A DNA stretch of 59,351 nt from an uncultured Bacteroidota bacterium. Its GTDB lineage: Bacteria > Bacteroidota > Bacteroidia > Bacteroidales > UBA12481. The stretch lies in contig CAINOB010000015.1 of NCBI GenBank assembly GCA_903851365.1, positions 1 through 59,351 of the forward strand, given 5' to 3'. Numbering within the stretch: position 1 is the first letter of the stretch; each line of letters starts with the position of its first letter. This document shows positions 1 to 8,311 of the stretch, piece by piece. Both the position numbers and the translations under genes were made by a program. Under the pieces are notes generated by a model. That model was not told where the DNA came from. It saw only the letters and a list, made by a program, of their open reading frames with translations, and searched no databases.

Positions 1-19
1 GGATCAAACTCTTCGTTGT
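1..19 (-). rRNA. rrs: 16S rRNA, extreme 5' end only
   Basis: The complement of bases 1-12 reads AGAGTTTGATCC, the universal start of bacterial 16S rRNA (the 27F primer site). It is preceded by ACAACGA, as in Bacteroidota 16S genes. The mature 5' end is placed about seven bases before the motif by analogy with E. coli, so base 19 is approximate. The rest of the rRNA operon lies outside the window. A window that begins inside 16S suggests an assembly broken at the repeated rRNA operon, which is an inference. Confidence 0.88.
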
Positions 20-137
20 AATTGTAAAATCATTGCTCAAGATTCATCATTATCGATTCAGTAAAACAGAATTGACTTCTTCTTTACCTGACCTTTGTTA
101 CTCTTCAATCTTTTCAAAGAACTATCGTTTTCTAAAA
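20..137 (-). other. rrn operon transcribed leader
   Basis: This is the stretch between the inferred P2 start of transcription (about base 137) and the mature 16S 5' end. It is AT-rich, has no credible reading frame on either strand, and carries a boxA-like element at 114-123. The assignment follows from the 16S start on one side and the promoter on the other. Confidence 0.7.
114..123 (-). promoter_or_regulatory. boxA-like antitermination element
   Basis: On the minus strand this reads AGTTCTTTGA, close to the boxA consensus TGCTCTTTA and to the GTTCTTTGAAA seen before Bacteroidota 16S genes. It lies about 95 bases before 16S and just after the P2 start. The expected role is NusB/NusE-dependent antitermination of rRNA transcription. 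Confidence 0.6.
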
Positions 138-143
138 GCGGTG

Positions 144-174
144 CAAAGATAGAGGAAAAAACTCAACTTCCAAA
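144..174 (-). promoter_or_regulatory. rrn promoter P2
   Basis: On the minus strand there is a -33 TTTG (171-174), a 19-bp spacer and a -7 TATCTTTG (144-151), a perfect match to the Bacteroidota vegetative consensus TTTG/TAnnTTTG. A run of eight T on the plus strand (A-tract on the transcribed strand) lies just upstream at about 187-194, like an UP element. Transcription should start near base 137 and run into 16S. Confidence 0.8.
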
Positions 175-241
175 CTTTCTACAAACTTTTTTTTCCACAC
201 TTACCGACCGTTTAAAGAACACATCCATCAAAATTGGAATG

Positions 242-272
242 CAAATATACGGCTATACTCCGATTACGCAAA
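242..272 (-). promoter_or_regulatory. rrn promoter P1
   Basis: This is a second perfect promoter, 98 bp upstream of P2. It has -33 TTTG (269-272), again exactly 19 bp, then -7 TATATTTG (242-249). A CAAACTTTTTT tract (281-291) stands upstream of it just as the A-tract stands upstream of P2, so the whole promoter unit looks duplicated. Confidence 0.68.
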
Positions 273-385
273 CACATCTCCAAACTTTTTTCGGTATTTC
301 TTCTAAAAAGCTAATTGTCAGGTCAATATTTTTCAATCTAATTTATCAATTGCCCTACAACCGCTTCTTTTATATCAAAATCCAC

Positions 386-393
386 TATCTTCG
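386..393 (+). promoter_or_regulatory. -7 box for the 439-2530 gene pair
   Basis: TATCTTCG fits the TAnnTT(T/C)G form used elsewhere in this window. It would start transcription near base 400, about 40 bases before the GTG of the mannosyltransferase gene. No convincing -33 TTTG was found at the right distance. Bases 273-385 hold nothing else recognisable. Confidence 0.45.
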
Positions 394-438
394 TACCAAC
401 CGATGTACTGAAAATAGTAACAGAAATAATTTTTTCCC

Positions 439-1182
439 GTGTCCGATACCCTCATTATTATACCAACTTATCAGGAAGCCGAGAATATCCGATCAATCCT
501 TACCTATATATATAACCTGCCCAAAGAATTTCACGTGCTGGTTATCGACGATAATTCGCCCGACCAAACAGCTTCCATCATAAAATCCATGAGGCTTGAA
601 TACCCCGGCAGGCTCTTCCTAATCGAAAGACCAGGAAAACTAGGACTTGGTACCGCCTATATTACCGGCTTCAAATGGGCAATCGAACACGATTATGATT
701 ACGTGTTCGAAATGGATGCCGACTTTTCCCATAATCCAAACGATCTTATCCCAATCTATGAGGCATGTAAAAACGGTCAGGCTGATATGGTTATCGGAAG
801 CCGGTATATAAAAGGTGTCGCCATTGTCAATTGGCCAATGGGTCGCCTGTTATTATCCTATTACGCCTCCCACTATGTAAGAATGGTTACCCGTATGGAT
901 ATCAGGGATTCAACCGCAGGCTTTGTTTGCCTGTCGAGCAGACTCCTGAAAAAGATCAATCTCGATAAGATCCGAATGAAAGGTTACGGCTTTCAGATTG
1001 AGATAAAATTCAAGGCCTGGAAGCTGGGATTCAAGATTATTGAGTACCCTATCATATTTATTAACCGCGAATTGGGATCTTCGAAAATGAGCGGCGGGAT
1101 CATGAGTGAAGCTGTGATGGGCGTAATTCATATGAAAATCAGCAGCTTCCGTGCCAATTACATAAAACACATCAGCAATTAG
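439..1182 (+). CDS. polyprenol-phosphate mannosyltransferase (GT2)
   Basis: This 247-residue glycosyltransferase family 2 enzyme has the size and motifs of polyprenol monophosphomannose (dolichyl-phosphate mannose) synthases. These transfer mannose from GDP-mannose to a polyprenyl phosphate on the cytoplasmic membrane face. Visible motifs are IIPTYQEAENI at the N-terminus, DDNSPD for nucleotide binding, EMDADFSHNP (the metal-binding D-x-D region) and GSRYIKG. It lacks the C-terminal membrane domain found in some homologs. The GTG start at 439 is chosen because the conserved SDTLIIIPTY segment begins there. The gene ends one base before the next ATG, so the two genes are probably translated together. 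The sugar specificity is inferred from family likeness. Confidence 0.85.
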   Translation: MSDTLIIIPTYQEAENIRSILTYIYNLPKEFHVLVIDDNSPDQTASIIKSMRLEYPGRLFLIERPGKLGLGTAYITGFKWAIEHDYDYVFEMDADFSHNPNDLIPIYEACKNGQADMVIGSRYIKGVAIVNWPMGRLLLSYYASHYVRMVTRMDIRDSTAGFVCLSSRLLKKINLDKIRMKGYGFQIEIKFKAWKLGFKIIEYPIIFINRELGSSKMSGGIMSEAVMGVIHMKISSFRANYIKHISN

Positions 1183-1183
1183 G

Positions 1184-2530
1184 ATGAGCAATTACTTGAT
1201 TACCAACGTTCTGATTATAAACGAAGGCACCTGTACACCCGGGCATGTTGCCATCCACGATCAGCTTATCACAAGAATTTACCCTGTAACCACTACTCCG
1301 CCAGCGACCAAGGATACCGAGATTATCGACGGCAAAGGCAAGTGGCTGATCCCTGGAGTTATTGATGACCAGGTGCATTTTCGCGACCCCGGTCTGACCC
1401 ACAAAGGCGATATTTATACTGAATCGAAGGCGGCAATCGCCGGCGGTGTCACTTCATATATGGATATGCCGAATACGATACCGCAGACCACGACACGCGA
1501 ATTGCTGAATGAAAAGCTAGCTATGGCCGCCGGAAAAAGTCTGGCGAACTTTGCCTTTTTTATCGGCGCTACCAACAAAAACCTAAGCGAACTGCATGCA
1601 GTCGACACCAGTCTGACCTGTGGAATCAAGGTTTTTCTCGGTGCCTCCACCGGCAACATGCTTGTTGATGATCCGATGTCGCTGGATGCAATTTTCCGCA
1701 TACGGAAGTTGCCAATTGCCGTTCATGCTGAAGATGAAGGAGTAATCAAGCAGAATCTCGAAGCATATCGCAAACAATTCGGTGATGATATACCTATGGA
1801 ATATCATCCGCTGATCAGATCGACAGAAGCCTGCTATAAATCAAGTTCCTTTGCTGTTGAGCTGGCCCGTCGCCACCGGACTCATCTTCATCTGATACAT
1901 CTATCGACCGCAAAAGAGCTATCACTGCTGGATCCACCCGGTCCGGTCAAGGACAAAATGATTACGACAGAAGTCTGCGTACATCATTTATGGTTTGATG
2001 ATCAGGATTATGCTGATAAAGGCAGTCTGATCAAATGGAATCCTTCGATCAAATCAGCGGAAGATAAAGAAGCACTGATACAGGCACTTATTGATGATCG
2101 CATTGATATTGTGGCAACTGATCATGCCCCTCATACTCTGGAAGAAAAAGACAATATATATACGAAAGCTCCATCCGGGGCGCCGATGATTCAGCATTCC
2201 CTGCCGGTGATGCTGGAATTCCATCATAAGAACATCATACCGGTGGAAAAAATCGTGGAAAAGATGTGTCATACCCCGGCCGACCTGTTCCATCTGCTTA
2301 ACCGCGGATATATCCGGGAGGGGTACTTTGCTGATCTGGTTTTGGTTGACCCGGATGATCCATGGACGGTGAATTCACATAATATATTATATAAATGCGG
2401 ATGGTCACCGCTGGAAGAAACTTCGCTTCGATCGAGGATTACCCATACCTTTGTCAACGGAAACCTGGTTTATGACAACGGGATCTTCGACGAATCCATC
2501 AAAGGAATAGCATTGGAATTCGATCGTTAA
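1184..2530 (+). CDS. pyrC: dihydroorotase
   Basis: This 448-residue amidohydrolase catalyses the reversible cyclisation of carbamoyl aspartate to dihydroorotate in pyrimidine synthesis. Motifs include GVIDDQVHFRDPGLTHKGD (residues 58-76), the GIKVFLGASTGNM segment whose Lys149 is the expected carboxylated metal bridge, HAED (181-184), HLHLIHLST (234-242), the substrate segment KWNPSIK and ATDHAPHT (311-318). The first metal His of the usual HxH motif is Gln63 here; I recall Bacteroidota dihydroorotases showing the same change. Length fits the class I enzymes. The ATG follows the previous stop by one base. The stop overlaps the stop of the opposing aspartate kinase gene. Confidence 0.92.
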   Translation: MSNYLITNVLIINEGTCTPGHVAIHDQLITRIYPVTTTPPATKDTEIIDGKGKWLIPGVIDDQVHFRDPGLTHKGDIYTESKAAIAGGVTSYMDMPNTIPQTTTRELLNEKLAMAAGKSLANFAFFIGATNKNLSELHAVDTSLTCGIKVFLGASTGNMLVDDPMSLDAIFRIRKLPIAVHAEDEGVIKQNLEAYRKQFGDDIPMEYHPLIRSTEACYKSSSFAVELARRHRTHLHLIHLSTAKELSLLDPPGPVKDKMITTEVCVHHLWFDDQDYADKGSLIKWNPSIKSAEDKEALIQALIDDRIDIVATDHAPHTLEEKDNIYTKAPSGAPMIQHSLPVMLEFHHKNIIPVEKIVEKMCHTPADLFHLLNRGYIREGYFADLVLVDPDDPWTVNSHNILYKCGWSPLEETSLRSRITHTFVNGNLVYDNGIFDESIKGIALEFDR

Positions 2531-3801
2531 GCCAGAACAAACCTGGCTGTTTTGCGGCTCAGCTGCTGAATCATTATTCTGCGGCCAGCCGTCATTTTTT
2601 CAATAGCCTGCGGGGTATATCTTCGTATGGTTACCAGTTCAAGGTCGCTGTTGTAAAGAATTCTGAATCGTGGCAGCATGGCCTGGATCAGACTATTTAC
2701 CCGGTCCATATCCGCAGTCACGCAGATAGAGAAACTTACTGCACCGTGCTGCATCAGGTTTACCTTTATTCTGTATTTCGATAGTTGAGCAAAAATCTCA
2801 GAGATCATATCCTCCACGATAAAAGAAAAATCGCGGGGTTGAAATGAGATCAGCAACTGGTTCTTTTTGGTAATGAATACAGTTCCGGTTGGCCGAATGG
2901 TTTTCAGATCGGCGATCCGCGTTCCGGATCCCTCTGGGTGCCAGAAATCCCTGACCCATAAAGGTATGGCCTTATTTTGTAATGGCTTAATGGTTTTTGG
3001 GTGGATCACTTTCGCGCCAAAATAAGCCAGTTCAATAGCCTCGAGGTAATTCATCTCATCAATCTTTTCCGTATCTGCAAATTCAGCCGGATCGGCGTTG
3101 AGAATTCCCGGAACATCTTTCCAGATCCAAGTTTCCGTTGCATCAAGGCAATAGGCAAATATGGCAGCGGTGTAATCCGAACCCTCACGGCCAAGAGTTA
3201 CGGTATCGCCGGAATTTGTGCTTCCGATAAATCCTTGGGTAAGAATCAGGTAACTGCCTTTAGCCTCTATTGCATCTTCTTCAGCACTATCACGCTCCTG
3301 ACGGATAAGATCACGCGTTTCATCCCAATTGATTCCTGCGTCGCGATATACTTCATCTGTTCTGATGACTGATCTTGCATCCAGATATCTGTAGTCCAAC
3401 TCATTTTCCTCAAAATAAGTGCGTAACAAAGCAGTTGAGAGGAGCTCACCATAGCAGACGATCTGGTCGTAAGCCCGGTCAAAAACCTTCCCTGGTTCTT
3501 CAAGCAGCTTTGACTGGATTTCGGAAAACATTGGTTTCATATAGCGCAGCCAGGATTCATCAGGATCGGAAAGGAGACGGCAGGCCATATCGAAATGATA
3601 ACCTCTTATCAATTGCATACCGGGCTCCATATCTTCATGATTGAACCATGATTTTGCGACGCCTTCAAAGGCATTGGTCATTTTATTAAGGGCGGAAACC
3701 ACCACAACGGCAGGCAAAGGACCTGTCTCCAGGATACTGAGCATCTGTCGGACAGCCTCAGGGGTTTTAAGAATTCCACCTCCAAATTTGTGTACTATCA
3801 T
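2527..3801 (-). CDS. aspartate kinase
   Basis: This enzyme phosphorylates L-aspartate, the first step towards lysine, threonine and methionine. The protein begins MIVHKFGGGILKTPEAV, carrying the KFGG nucleotide motif, and contains GFIGSTNSGDTVTLGREGSD, the aspartate/ATP site, about halfway. The C-terminal third (from about residue 310) has the ACT-type regulatory fold that usually senses lysine or threonine. There is no fused homoserine dehydrogenase. An in-frame ATG at 3843 would add 14 residues, but that codon lies inside a repeat array (3807-3890) and the family normally starts at the KFGG segment, so 3801 is preferred. The 3' end shares four bases with the dihydroorotase gene on the other strand. 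Confidence 0.9.
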   Translation of the reverse strand: MIVHKFGGGILKTPEAVRQMLSILETGPLPAVVVVSALNKMTNAFEGVAKSWFNHEDMEPGMQLIRGYHFDMACRLLSDPDESWLRYMKPMFSEIQSKLLEEPGKVFDRAYDQIVCYGELLSTALLRTYFEENELDYRYLDARSVIRTDEVYRDAGINWDETRDLIRQERDSAEEDAIEAKGSYLILTQGFIGSTNSGDTVTLGREGSDYTAAIFAYCLDATETWIWKDVPGILNADPAEFADTEKIDEMNYLEAIELAYFGAKVIHPKTIKPLQNKAIPLWVRDFWHPEGSGTRIADLKTIRPTGTVFITKKNQLLISFQPRDFSFIVEDMISEIFAQLSKYRIKVNLMQHGAVSFSICVTADMDRVNSLIQAMLPRFRILYNSDLELVTIRRYTPQAIEKMTAGRRIMIQQLSRKTARFVLA

Positions 3802-3806
3802 TTTAT

Positions 3807-3890
3807 AGTTGCCAACTTTAACATAAGTATGCAAAGTTGCCAACTTTCGTCAATATAAAGTTGCCAACATCAAGAAAAGTTGGCAACTTT
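3807..3890. repeat. Four copies of AAAGTTGCCAACTTT
   Basis: There are three copies in one orientation (3807-3819, 3833-3847, 3857-3868) and one inverted copy (3876-3890). Each unit is itself almost palindromic. The last two form a 13-bp hairpin (3856-3868 with 3879-3891, loop of 10) ending five bases before the fbp ATG. The array fills the space between two divergently transcribed genes, so it is not a terminator. A shared operator or a mobile palindromic repeat are the two readings. Confidence 0.85.
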
Positions 3891-3895
3891 AAGCT

Positions 3896-4900
3896 ATGAA
3901 AGGATATTCAATCACCACATTAAACGAGTTCATCATCAAGCGGCAGACAGATTTTCCGTACGCTAAAGGTGAACTTTCGCGGCTCCTGAGTCATTTTGGG
4001 ATTGCAGCTAAAATCGTGAACAAAAAGATAAACAAGGCAGGGCTGGTAGATATATTGGGTGCATCGGGAATAATAAATGTTCAGGGGGAGGATCAGAAAA
4101 AACTGGATGTATTTGCAGATGAAACCTTTATTGCAGCCATCCAGGCAAGTGGTGAAGTGTGTGGCATTGTGACTGAAGAAAATCAGGAGATCATCACTTT
4201 TGACGATAACTTATCGAGGGATGGGAAATATATCTTTTTAATGGATCCGCTAGATGGTTCATCAAACATTGATGTCAACGTTTCGATAGGTACCATTTTC
4301 TCCATTTACCGAAGGGTTTCGCAACGCGGGCACTCAGCCAGGGCAGAGGATTTCTTACAGGAGGGAACGCGCATGGTGGCAGCCGGATACATCATTTACG
4401 GATCGTCGACCATGTTGGTATATACAACCGGGAAAGGGGTCAACGGGTTTACACTGGATCCATCGATAGGAGAATTCTGCTTATCACATCCGGATATCCG
4501 CACTCCTGAGTTCGGATCGATTTATTCCGTGAATGAAGGGCATTACCTCAAATTTCCCGACGGGGTTAAAAAATACATCAAGTATTGTCAGGAGCTGGAT
4601 CCGGAAACAAGCCGTCCTTATACATCGAGGTACATTGGATCGCTGGTGGCTGATTTTCACCGCAACCTGCTGAAAGGGGGGATTTTCATTTATCCGTCGA
4701 CAGCCAGTTCGCCGAAGGGTAAGCTCAGGCTGGCTTATGAATGTAATCCTATTGCTTTTATTGCCGAGCAAGCTGGAGGGAAGGCTTCCGATGGATTTAA
4801 CCGGATTCTGGATCTCAAGCCGGACTCGTTGCATCAGCGCAGTCCGTTTTATGTCGGGAGCCGGGCGATGGTGGAGCACCTCGAGGAGCTAATGGGATAA
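3896..4900 (+). CDS. fbp: fructose-1,6-bisphosphatase class 1
   Basis: This 334-residue enzyme removes the 1-phosphate of fructose 1,6-bisphosphate, the committed step of gluconeogenesis. Typical class 1 motifs are present: [13 protein letters not shown] (residues 64-76), EEN (94-96), the metal/phosphate site [19 protein letters not shown] (117-135), a substrate segment [15 protein letters not shown], and the C-terminal metal segment [17 protein letters not shown]. Length matches the family. The ATG at 3896 directly follows the hairpin repeat array. The stop abuts the stop of the TonB receptor gene on the opposite strand with no spacer. Confidence 0.95.
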   Translation: MKGYSITTLNEFIIKRQTDFPYAKGELSRLLSHFGIAAKIVNKKINKAGLVDILGASGIINVQGEDQKKLDVFADETFIAAIQASGEVCGIVTEENQEIITFDDNLSRDGKYIFLMDPLDGSSNIDVNVSIGTIFSIYRRVSQRGHSARAEDFLQEGTRMVAAGYIIYGSSTMLVYTTGKGVNGFTLDPSIGEFCLSHPDIRTPEFGSIYSVNEGHYLKFPDGVKKYIKYCQELDPETSRPYTSRYIGSLVADFHRNLLKGGIFIYPSTASSPKGKLRLAYECNPIAFIAEQAGGKASDGFNRILDLKPDSLHQRSPFYVGSRAMVEHLEELMG

Positions 4901-7207
4901 TCAGAAACGCCAGCAAAGACCAAGGGTGGGCAATATTGGCAGCTGGTTAATGCGCTTCTGGGTTATTCTGTCGACATAGAAAACATTCAGCCGGTTATAG
5001 AGATTCATGATACTGGCTGTTACTTCGAGGCTTTGACCTTTGCGGAAAACCCATGCCTTCTGGAGTGAAATATCGAGCCTGTGATACCAGGGAAGCCTCC
5101 CGCCGTTTAAGGGAGCATACAAGACACCCAATGCCCCTGATGTTGTCGGATCGATGGAGAACTGTCCATAATTATTCACCAGGTTTTCGTAAATTCCCAA
5201 CGATTGCGTGAACGGAAAACCAGAACCTAAATTCCATCGTGCCTTAAGCTCCCAATCCTTTTTATGTCCAAGCTTATAGCCGGCAACAAAATTCATGTTA
5301 TGCCGGCGGTCGAAATGGGGTACATAATCCATGAATTCATCCTGGCGGGTAACATAACCAAGTGAATAGGCGGCATATAAATTCCAGGATGCCGTATTCC
5401 AGTCAGCAAGAAAATCGATACCATAGGCCCAGCCTTTTTCGAAGATAAAATACTTGGTGAGATATTCAGGGTAGGGATTATTGGCATTTACCAACAGATC
5501 GTACAATTTATACCGGTTGGCACTGATCATCCTGTAGTAGTCCTTTACGTATCCCTCCACAGATAATTTCAGGTTTTGCGGCCCGTAGTAACTTAAACCG
5601 CATACCGCATGCCAGGCAAGGGAAATCTTATCATCGATATACTTTCCCTGAAAAGTATTCTGAACATATCCCGGTCCGATATAATACCCCTCGAAAAGGC
5701 TGATAACATCCTCAGGCGAGGTGGTTGACAGAAGATCCTGCGAGTAAAGTCCGGAGGCAATGTTCAAATTCAGGAGATCATTAATTTTGAAACGGACCTT
5801 CAACCGGGGTTCTGCCGCAAAATATCCCTGATCGGCATAATAATGGAACCTCATACCCGGTTCAATAAGAAAGCGACCCGTTTCGATACGGGAATCCAAA
5901 AAGGTTATCAGTTCAGTAGCATAGTTATTGATCTCCCGGAGCAGGTTTGCAGCATTGGCAAAGTTGTGCAGGGTATGAATAACATTCAATTCCGTTCCCC
6001 AGACGAAACTAAACAGGGGTCCATTGAAAAACACCTTGAACATACCTTCCAGACTATTGTACCTCGTTGAGCGAGGGCGTTTTGATTGTTCCAGAAAGGT
6101 GCCGCTGTAATCGGAATAAAATAGCGTTTGCTCAAAGAGGAGCTTGCTGTTACTTGGGGAGACCAGAAAGCGAAATCCTCCTCCGTTATTTTCCCACGTG
6201 GAACGCATTAATCCTGTGTAATCAGCAGCATCTGTAAAATGCATGCCTATCAGGTCGAGCTGGTCGCCCTTGCGACCGACAAAACTGACTTTACCAAACA
6301 AATCATTGTAGTTAAAAGGGATTCCTGTGCTATCCAGATACGGATAAAACAGACCAGCTGACTTTTGGATATAGGAACCTTTATTAGAAATCATGACCGA
6401 GATGGAGGACGGATCCTCCTCAGTCATTTTTTTCAGTGGCCCTTCCACTGTCAGGCCATAACCAAAGGTGGTACCCGAAGCTTTAGCCTTGAATTCACGC
6501 CGGTTGCCCATACGAGTCTTAACATCTATCACCGAGGAGGTTCTTCCACCGTACCGGGAATCAAATCCGGCTGTATAAACATCGACCGAGCCAATGGTTT
6601 CCGTATCGAATACCGAGGCAAATCCAACGGAATGGAATGGATTGACCACTGTCATTCCGTCGAGCTTGACGAGATTCTGTACCGGAGCGCCACCGCGAAT
6701 ATAAAACTGGCCTCCCCTATCGCCGCTAAATATAATCCCCGGGATTACCTGAAGATACTCAGCCAGGTCGGACTGGCCCGTGAGTCCAGGTATGCTTTTC
6801 AAAGATTCCTGGGTTATGTGATGGGCCGAAACCGGATTAAGGTGTTCCATCCTTCGTCGTTCGGCATTGACTGTTGCGACCTGCAAGCTGACCACCTGTG
6901 GTTTCAGATGAGCAACAACCTGTTCCATCATCTGGTTTTCGATCGTCATGCTTTTATTAAAATCCTCAAATCCTATGTATGAAATCCGGAGGGAATGGCT
7001 ACCGACCGGAACCCGCAGGACCATAAAAAACCCGTCAGCATCGGTCACTGCTTTTGTTTTGGACCCTTCAACAGTGACTGATGCCAGGGCGAGAGGCTGG
7101 CCAGTAGAGGCATCGTAGACAAAACCCTTGACTGAACCCGTCTGCGAGAAACCGGGCAAATTGCCGAACAATGAAAGGATACTCGCGATTACTATCAATT
7201 TTTTCAT
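4901..7207 (-). CDS. TonB-dependent outer-membrane receptor
   Basis: This 768-residue outer-membrane transporter probably takes up an unidentified ligand using TonB energy. It has a signal peptide (MKKLIVIASILSLFGNLPGFSQ), then a carboxypeptidase-regulatory-like beta-sandwich (residues 25-110: GSVKGFVYDASTGQPLALASVTV), a plug domain (about 125-230: IPGIIFSGDRGGQFYIRGG, LDGMTVVNPFH), and a beta-barrel ending in the C-terminal Phe typical of outer-membrane proteins. It is slightly short but complete. Its ATG overlaps the stop of the upstream DUF4249 gene (ATGA), so the two are co-translated. The ligand cannot be told from sequence. Confidence 0.9.
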   Translation of the reverse strand: MKKLIVIASILSLFGNLPGFSQTGSVKGFVYDASTGQPLALASVTVEGSKTKAVTDADGFFMVLRVPVGSHSLRISYIGFEDFNKSMTIENQMMEQVVAHLKPQVVSLQVATVNAERRRMEHLNPVSAHHITQESLKSIPGLTGQSDLAEYLQVIPGIIFSGDRGGQFYIRGGAPVQNLVKLDGMTVVNPFHSVGFASVFDTETIGSVDVYTAGFDSRYGGRTSSVIDVKTRMGNRREFKAKASGTTFGYGLTVEGPLKKMTEEDPSSISVMISNKGSYIQKSAGLFYPYLDSTGIPFNYNDLFGKVSFVGRKGDQLDLIGMHFTDAADYTGLMRSTWENNGGGFRFLVSPSNSKLLFEQTLFYSDYSGTFLEQSKRPRSTRYNSLEGMFKVFFNGPLFSFVWGTELNVIHTLHNFANAANLLREINNYATELITFLDSRIETGRFLIEPGMRFHYYADQGYFAAEPRLKVRFKINDLLNLNIASGLYSQDLLSTTSPEDVISLFEGYYIGPGYVQNTFQGKYIDDKISLAWHAVCGLSYYGPQNLKLSVEGYVKDYYRMISANRYKLYDLLVNANNPYPEYLTKYFIFEKGWAYGIDFLADWNTASWNLYAAYSLGYVTRQDEFMDYVPHFDRRHNMNFVAGYKLGHKKDWELKARWNLGSGFPFTQSLGIYENLVNNYGQFSIDPTTSGALGVLYAPLNGGRLPWYHRLDISLQKAWVFRKGQSLEVTASIMNLYNRLNVFYVDRITQKRINQLPILPTLGLCWRF

Positions 7208-8181
7208 CGCAGTATGGATAAGAAAGGATTGACCAAAGTGGAATCAGGGTCAATAAAAGTCCCGTTATAAGGAATGGGTGAGAATTTCAGATGCTTTGTA
7301 TCTGTTGAATCTGCGAGCGCAGAGTTAAAGGATTCCGTAGGGCAAACGTTTTTCAAAATCGCATGATGAACGGCATAAAATAATCCCATGCCCCCGTTAA
7401 TTTTGGCAAATCCGCTGCGATTCCAAACCAAAAAATCAAACCGATAAAACATACGGAAATCCACTTTTGGGTCATCCGGTATCAACCGGTTAAAAAGCAT
7501 AAACAGATAAGGAAGATCGAACTCTCTACCTGAAACACCTCCATAATTGGGCTGACCGCTGAAAGTTGCCTTCCGGAACAGGGTATCTCCATTGGCCATA
7601 AAATCGAGGTACTTCAGGGAAATTGACCATACAGAGGCCGATGCCGGAGTAAATGCGATATGGAATGGCCGTACCGGATCGGTGAACCTGAAAGTACTGT
7701 GAACCACCGATGCCGGAACCGGATAAGTAAACTCAGCCGTTGGCAATGCTGAAATAGTTGAAGTTAAGACCTGTCCCATAGCGGGATTATCTATCTTCAA
7801 TGTGTACTTCTGTCCGGAAATCAATGGGTAATTTTCCAATTGATAGATAACATTACTATCCTGGGCTACCACTCCACCCGTCTGGCGGGGATATACCACC
7901 GGATTCATGGCGGTCAGATTTCCGGATGGATCCTGTAGGTAAACGCGTGTTGATGAATCAGGGAGATAGTATTCGGGATCATTGATCAGCAGGGTACCAT
8001 CGCCGTGCCCATGTATCAATTTGCGGACCTTAACCTGCTGGACGGAGCCATATCCATCGAGACAGCCGATTACATAGAGTGAATCGGGGGCATTAGCCGG
8101 AAACAATTCGATCACATTGTTGCAGGAAATGGTGAACGCCCAAAGGATCGCCGCTGACAGGATCAGCCTGATCGTTTTCAT
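7204..8181 (-). CDS. DUF4249 lipoprotein
   Basis: This 325-residue protein is an outer-membrane lipoprotein by its signal sequence MKTIRLILSAAILWAFTISC, with a lipobox Cys at residue 20. The body matches the DUF4249 family found next to TonB receptors in Bacteroidota (opening with VIELFPANAPDSLYVIGCLDG; beta-rich throughout). It is transcribed first in a two-gene unit with the receptor at 4901-7207 and overlaps its start by four bases. By analogy with SusD-like partners it may assist ligand capture at the cell surface, but the family's biochemical role is not established. Confidence 0.82.
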   Translation of the reverse strand: MKTIRLILSAAILWAFTISCNNVIELFPANAPDSLYVIGCLDGYGSVQQVKVRKLIHGHGDGTLLINDPEYYLPDSSTRVYLQDPSGNLTAMNPVVYPRQTGGVVAQDSNVIYQLENYPLISGQKYTLKIDNPAMGQVLTSTISALPTAEFTYPVPASVVHSTFRFTDPVRPFHIAFTPASASVWSISLKYLDFMANGDTLFRKATFSGQPNYGGVSGREFDLPYLFMLFNRLIPDDPKVDFRMFYRFDFLVWNRSGFAKINGGMGLFYAVHHAILKNVCPTESFNSALADSTDTKHLKFSPIPYNGTFIDPDSTLVNPFLSILR

Positions 8182-8209
8182 TGCTAACCAGATAAGTGAA
8201 GGGGACCCT

Positions 8210-8239
8210 CGAAGGTACCTATACTTTTAAGAACAGCAA
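8210..8239 (-). promoter_or_regulatory. Promoter of the DUF4249/TonB-receptor operon
   Basis: On the minus strand, -33 TTG (8237-8239), a 19-bp spacer and -7 TACCTTCG (8210-8217). The spacing equals that of both rrn promoters. Transcription would start about 20 bases before the lipoprotein ATG at 8181. The rest of 8182-8311 shows no further feature. Confidence 0.55.
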
Positions 8240-8311
8240 TGGAAAACCTCAGCTATTTTAAATACCCACAGCGAAATGGGTTAGGAGCAGAGGAGTTTAG
8301 CAGGTTAAGCT

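Noticed and set aside
95-583. A 162-codon frame on the plus strand
   Set aside because: It runs over the rrn promoters and into the mannosyltransferase gene in another frame. Its composition is low-complexity and it has no family likeness.
3802-3843. Upstream ATG of aspartate kinase at 3843
   Set aside because: The extra 14 codons lie in the repeat array and precede the conserved N-terminus.
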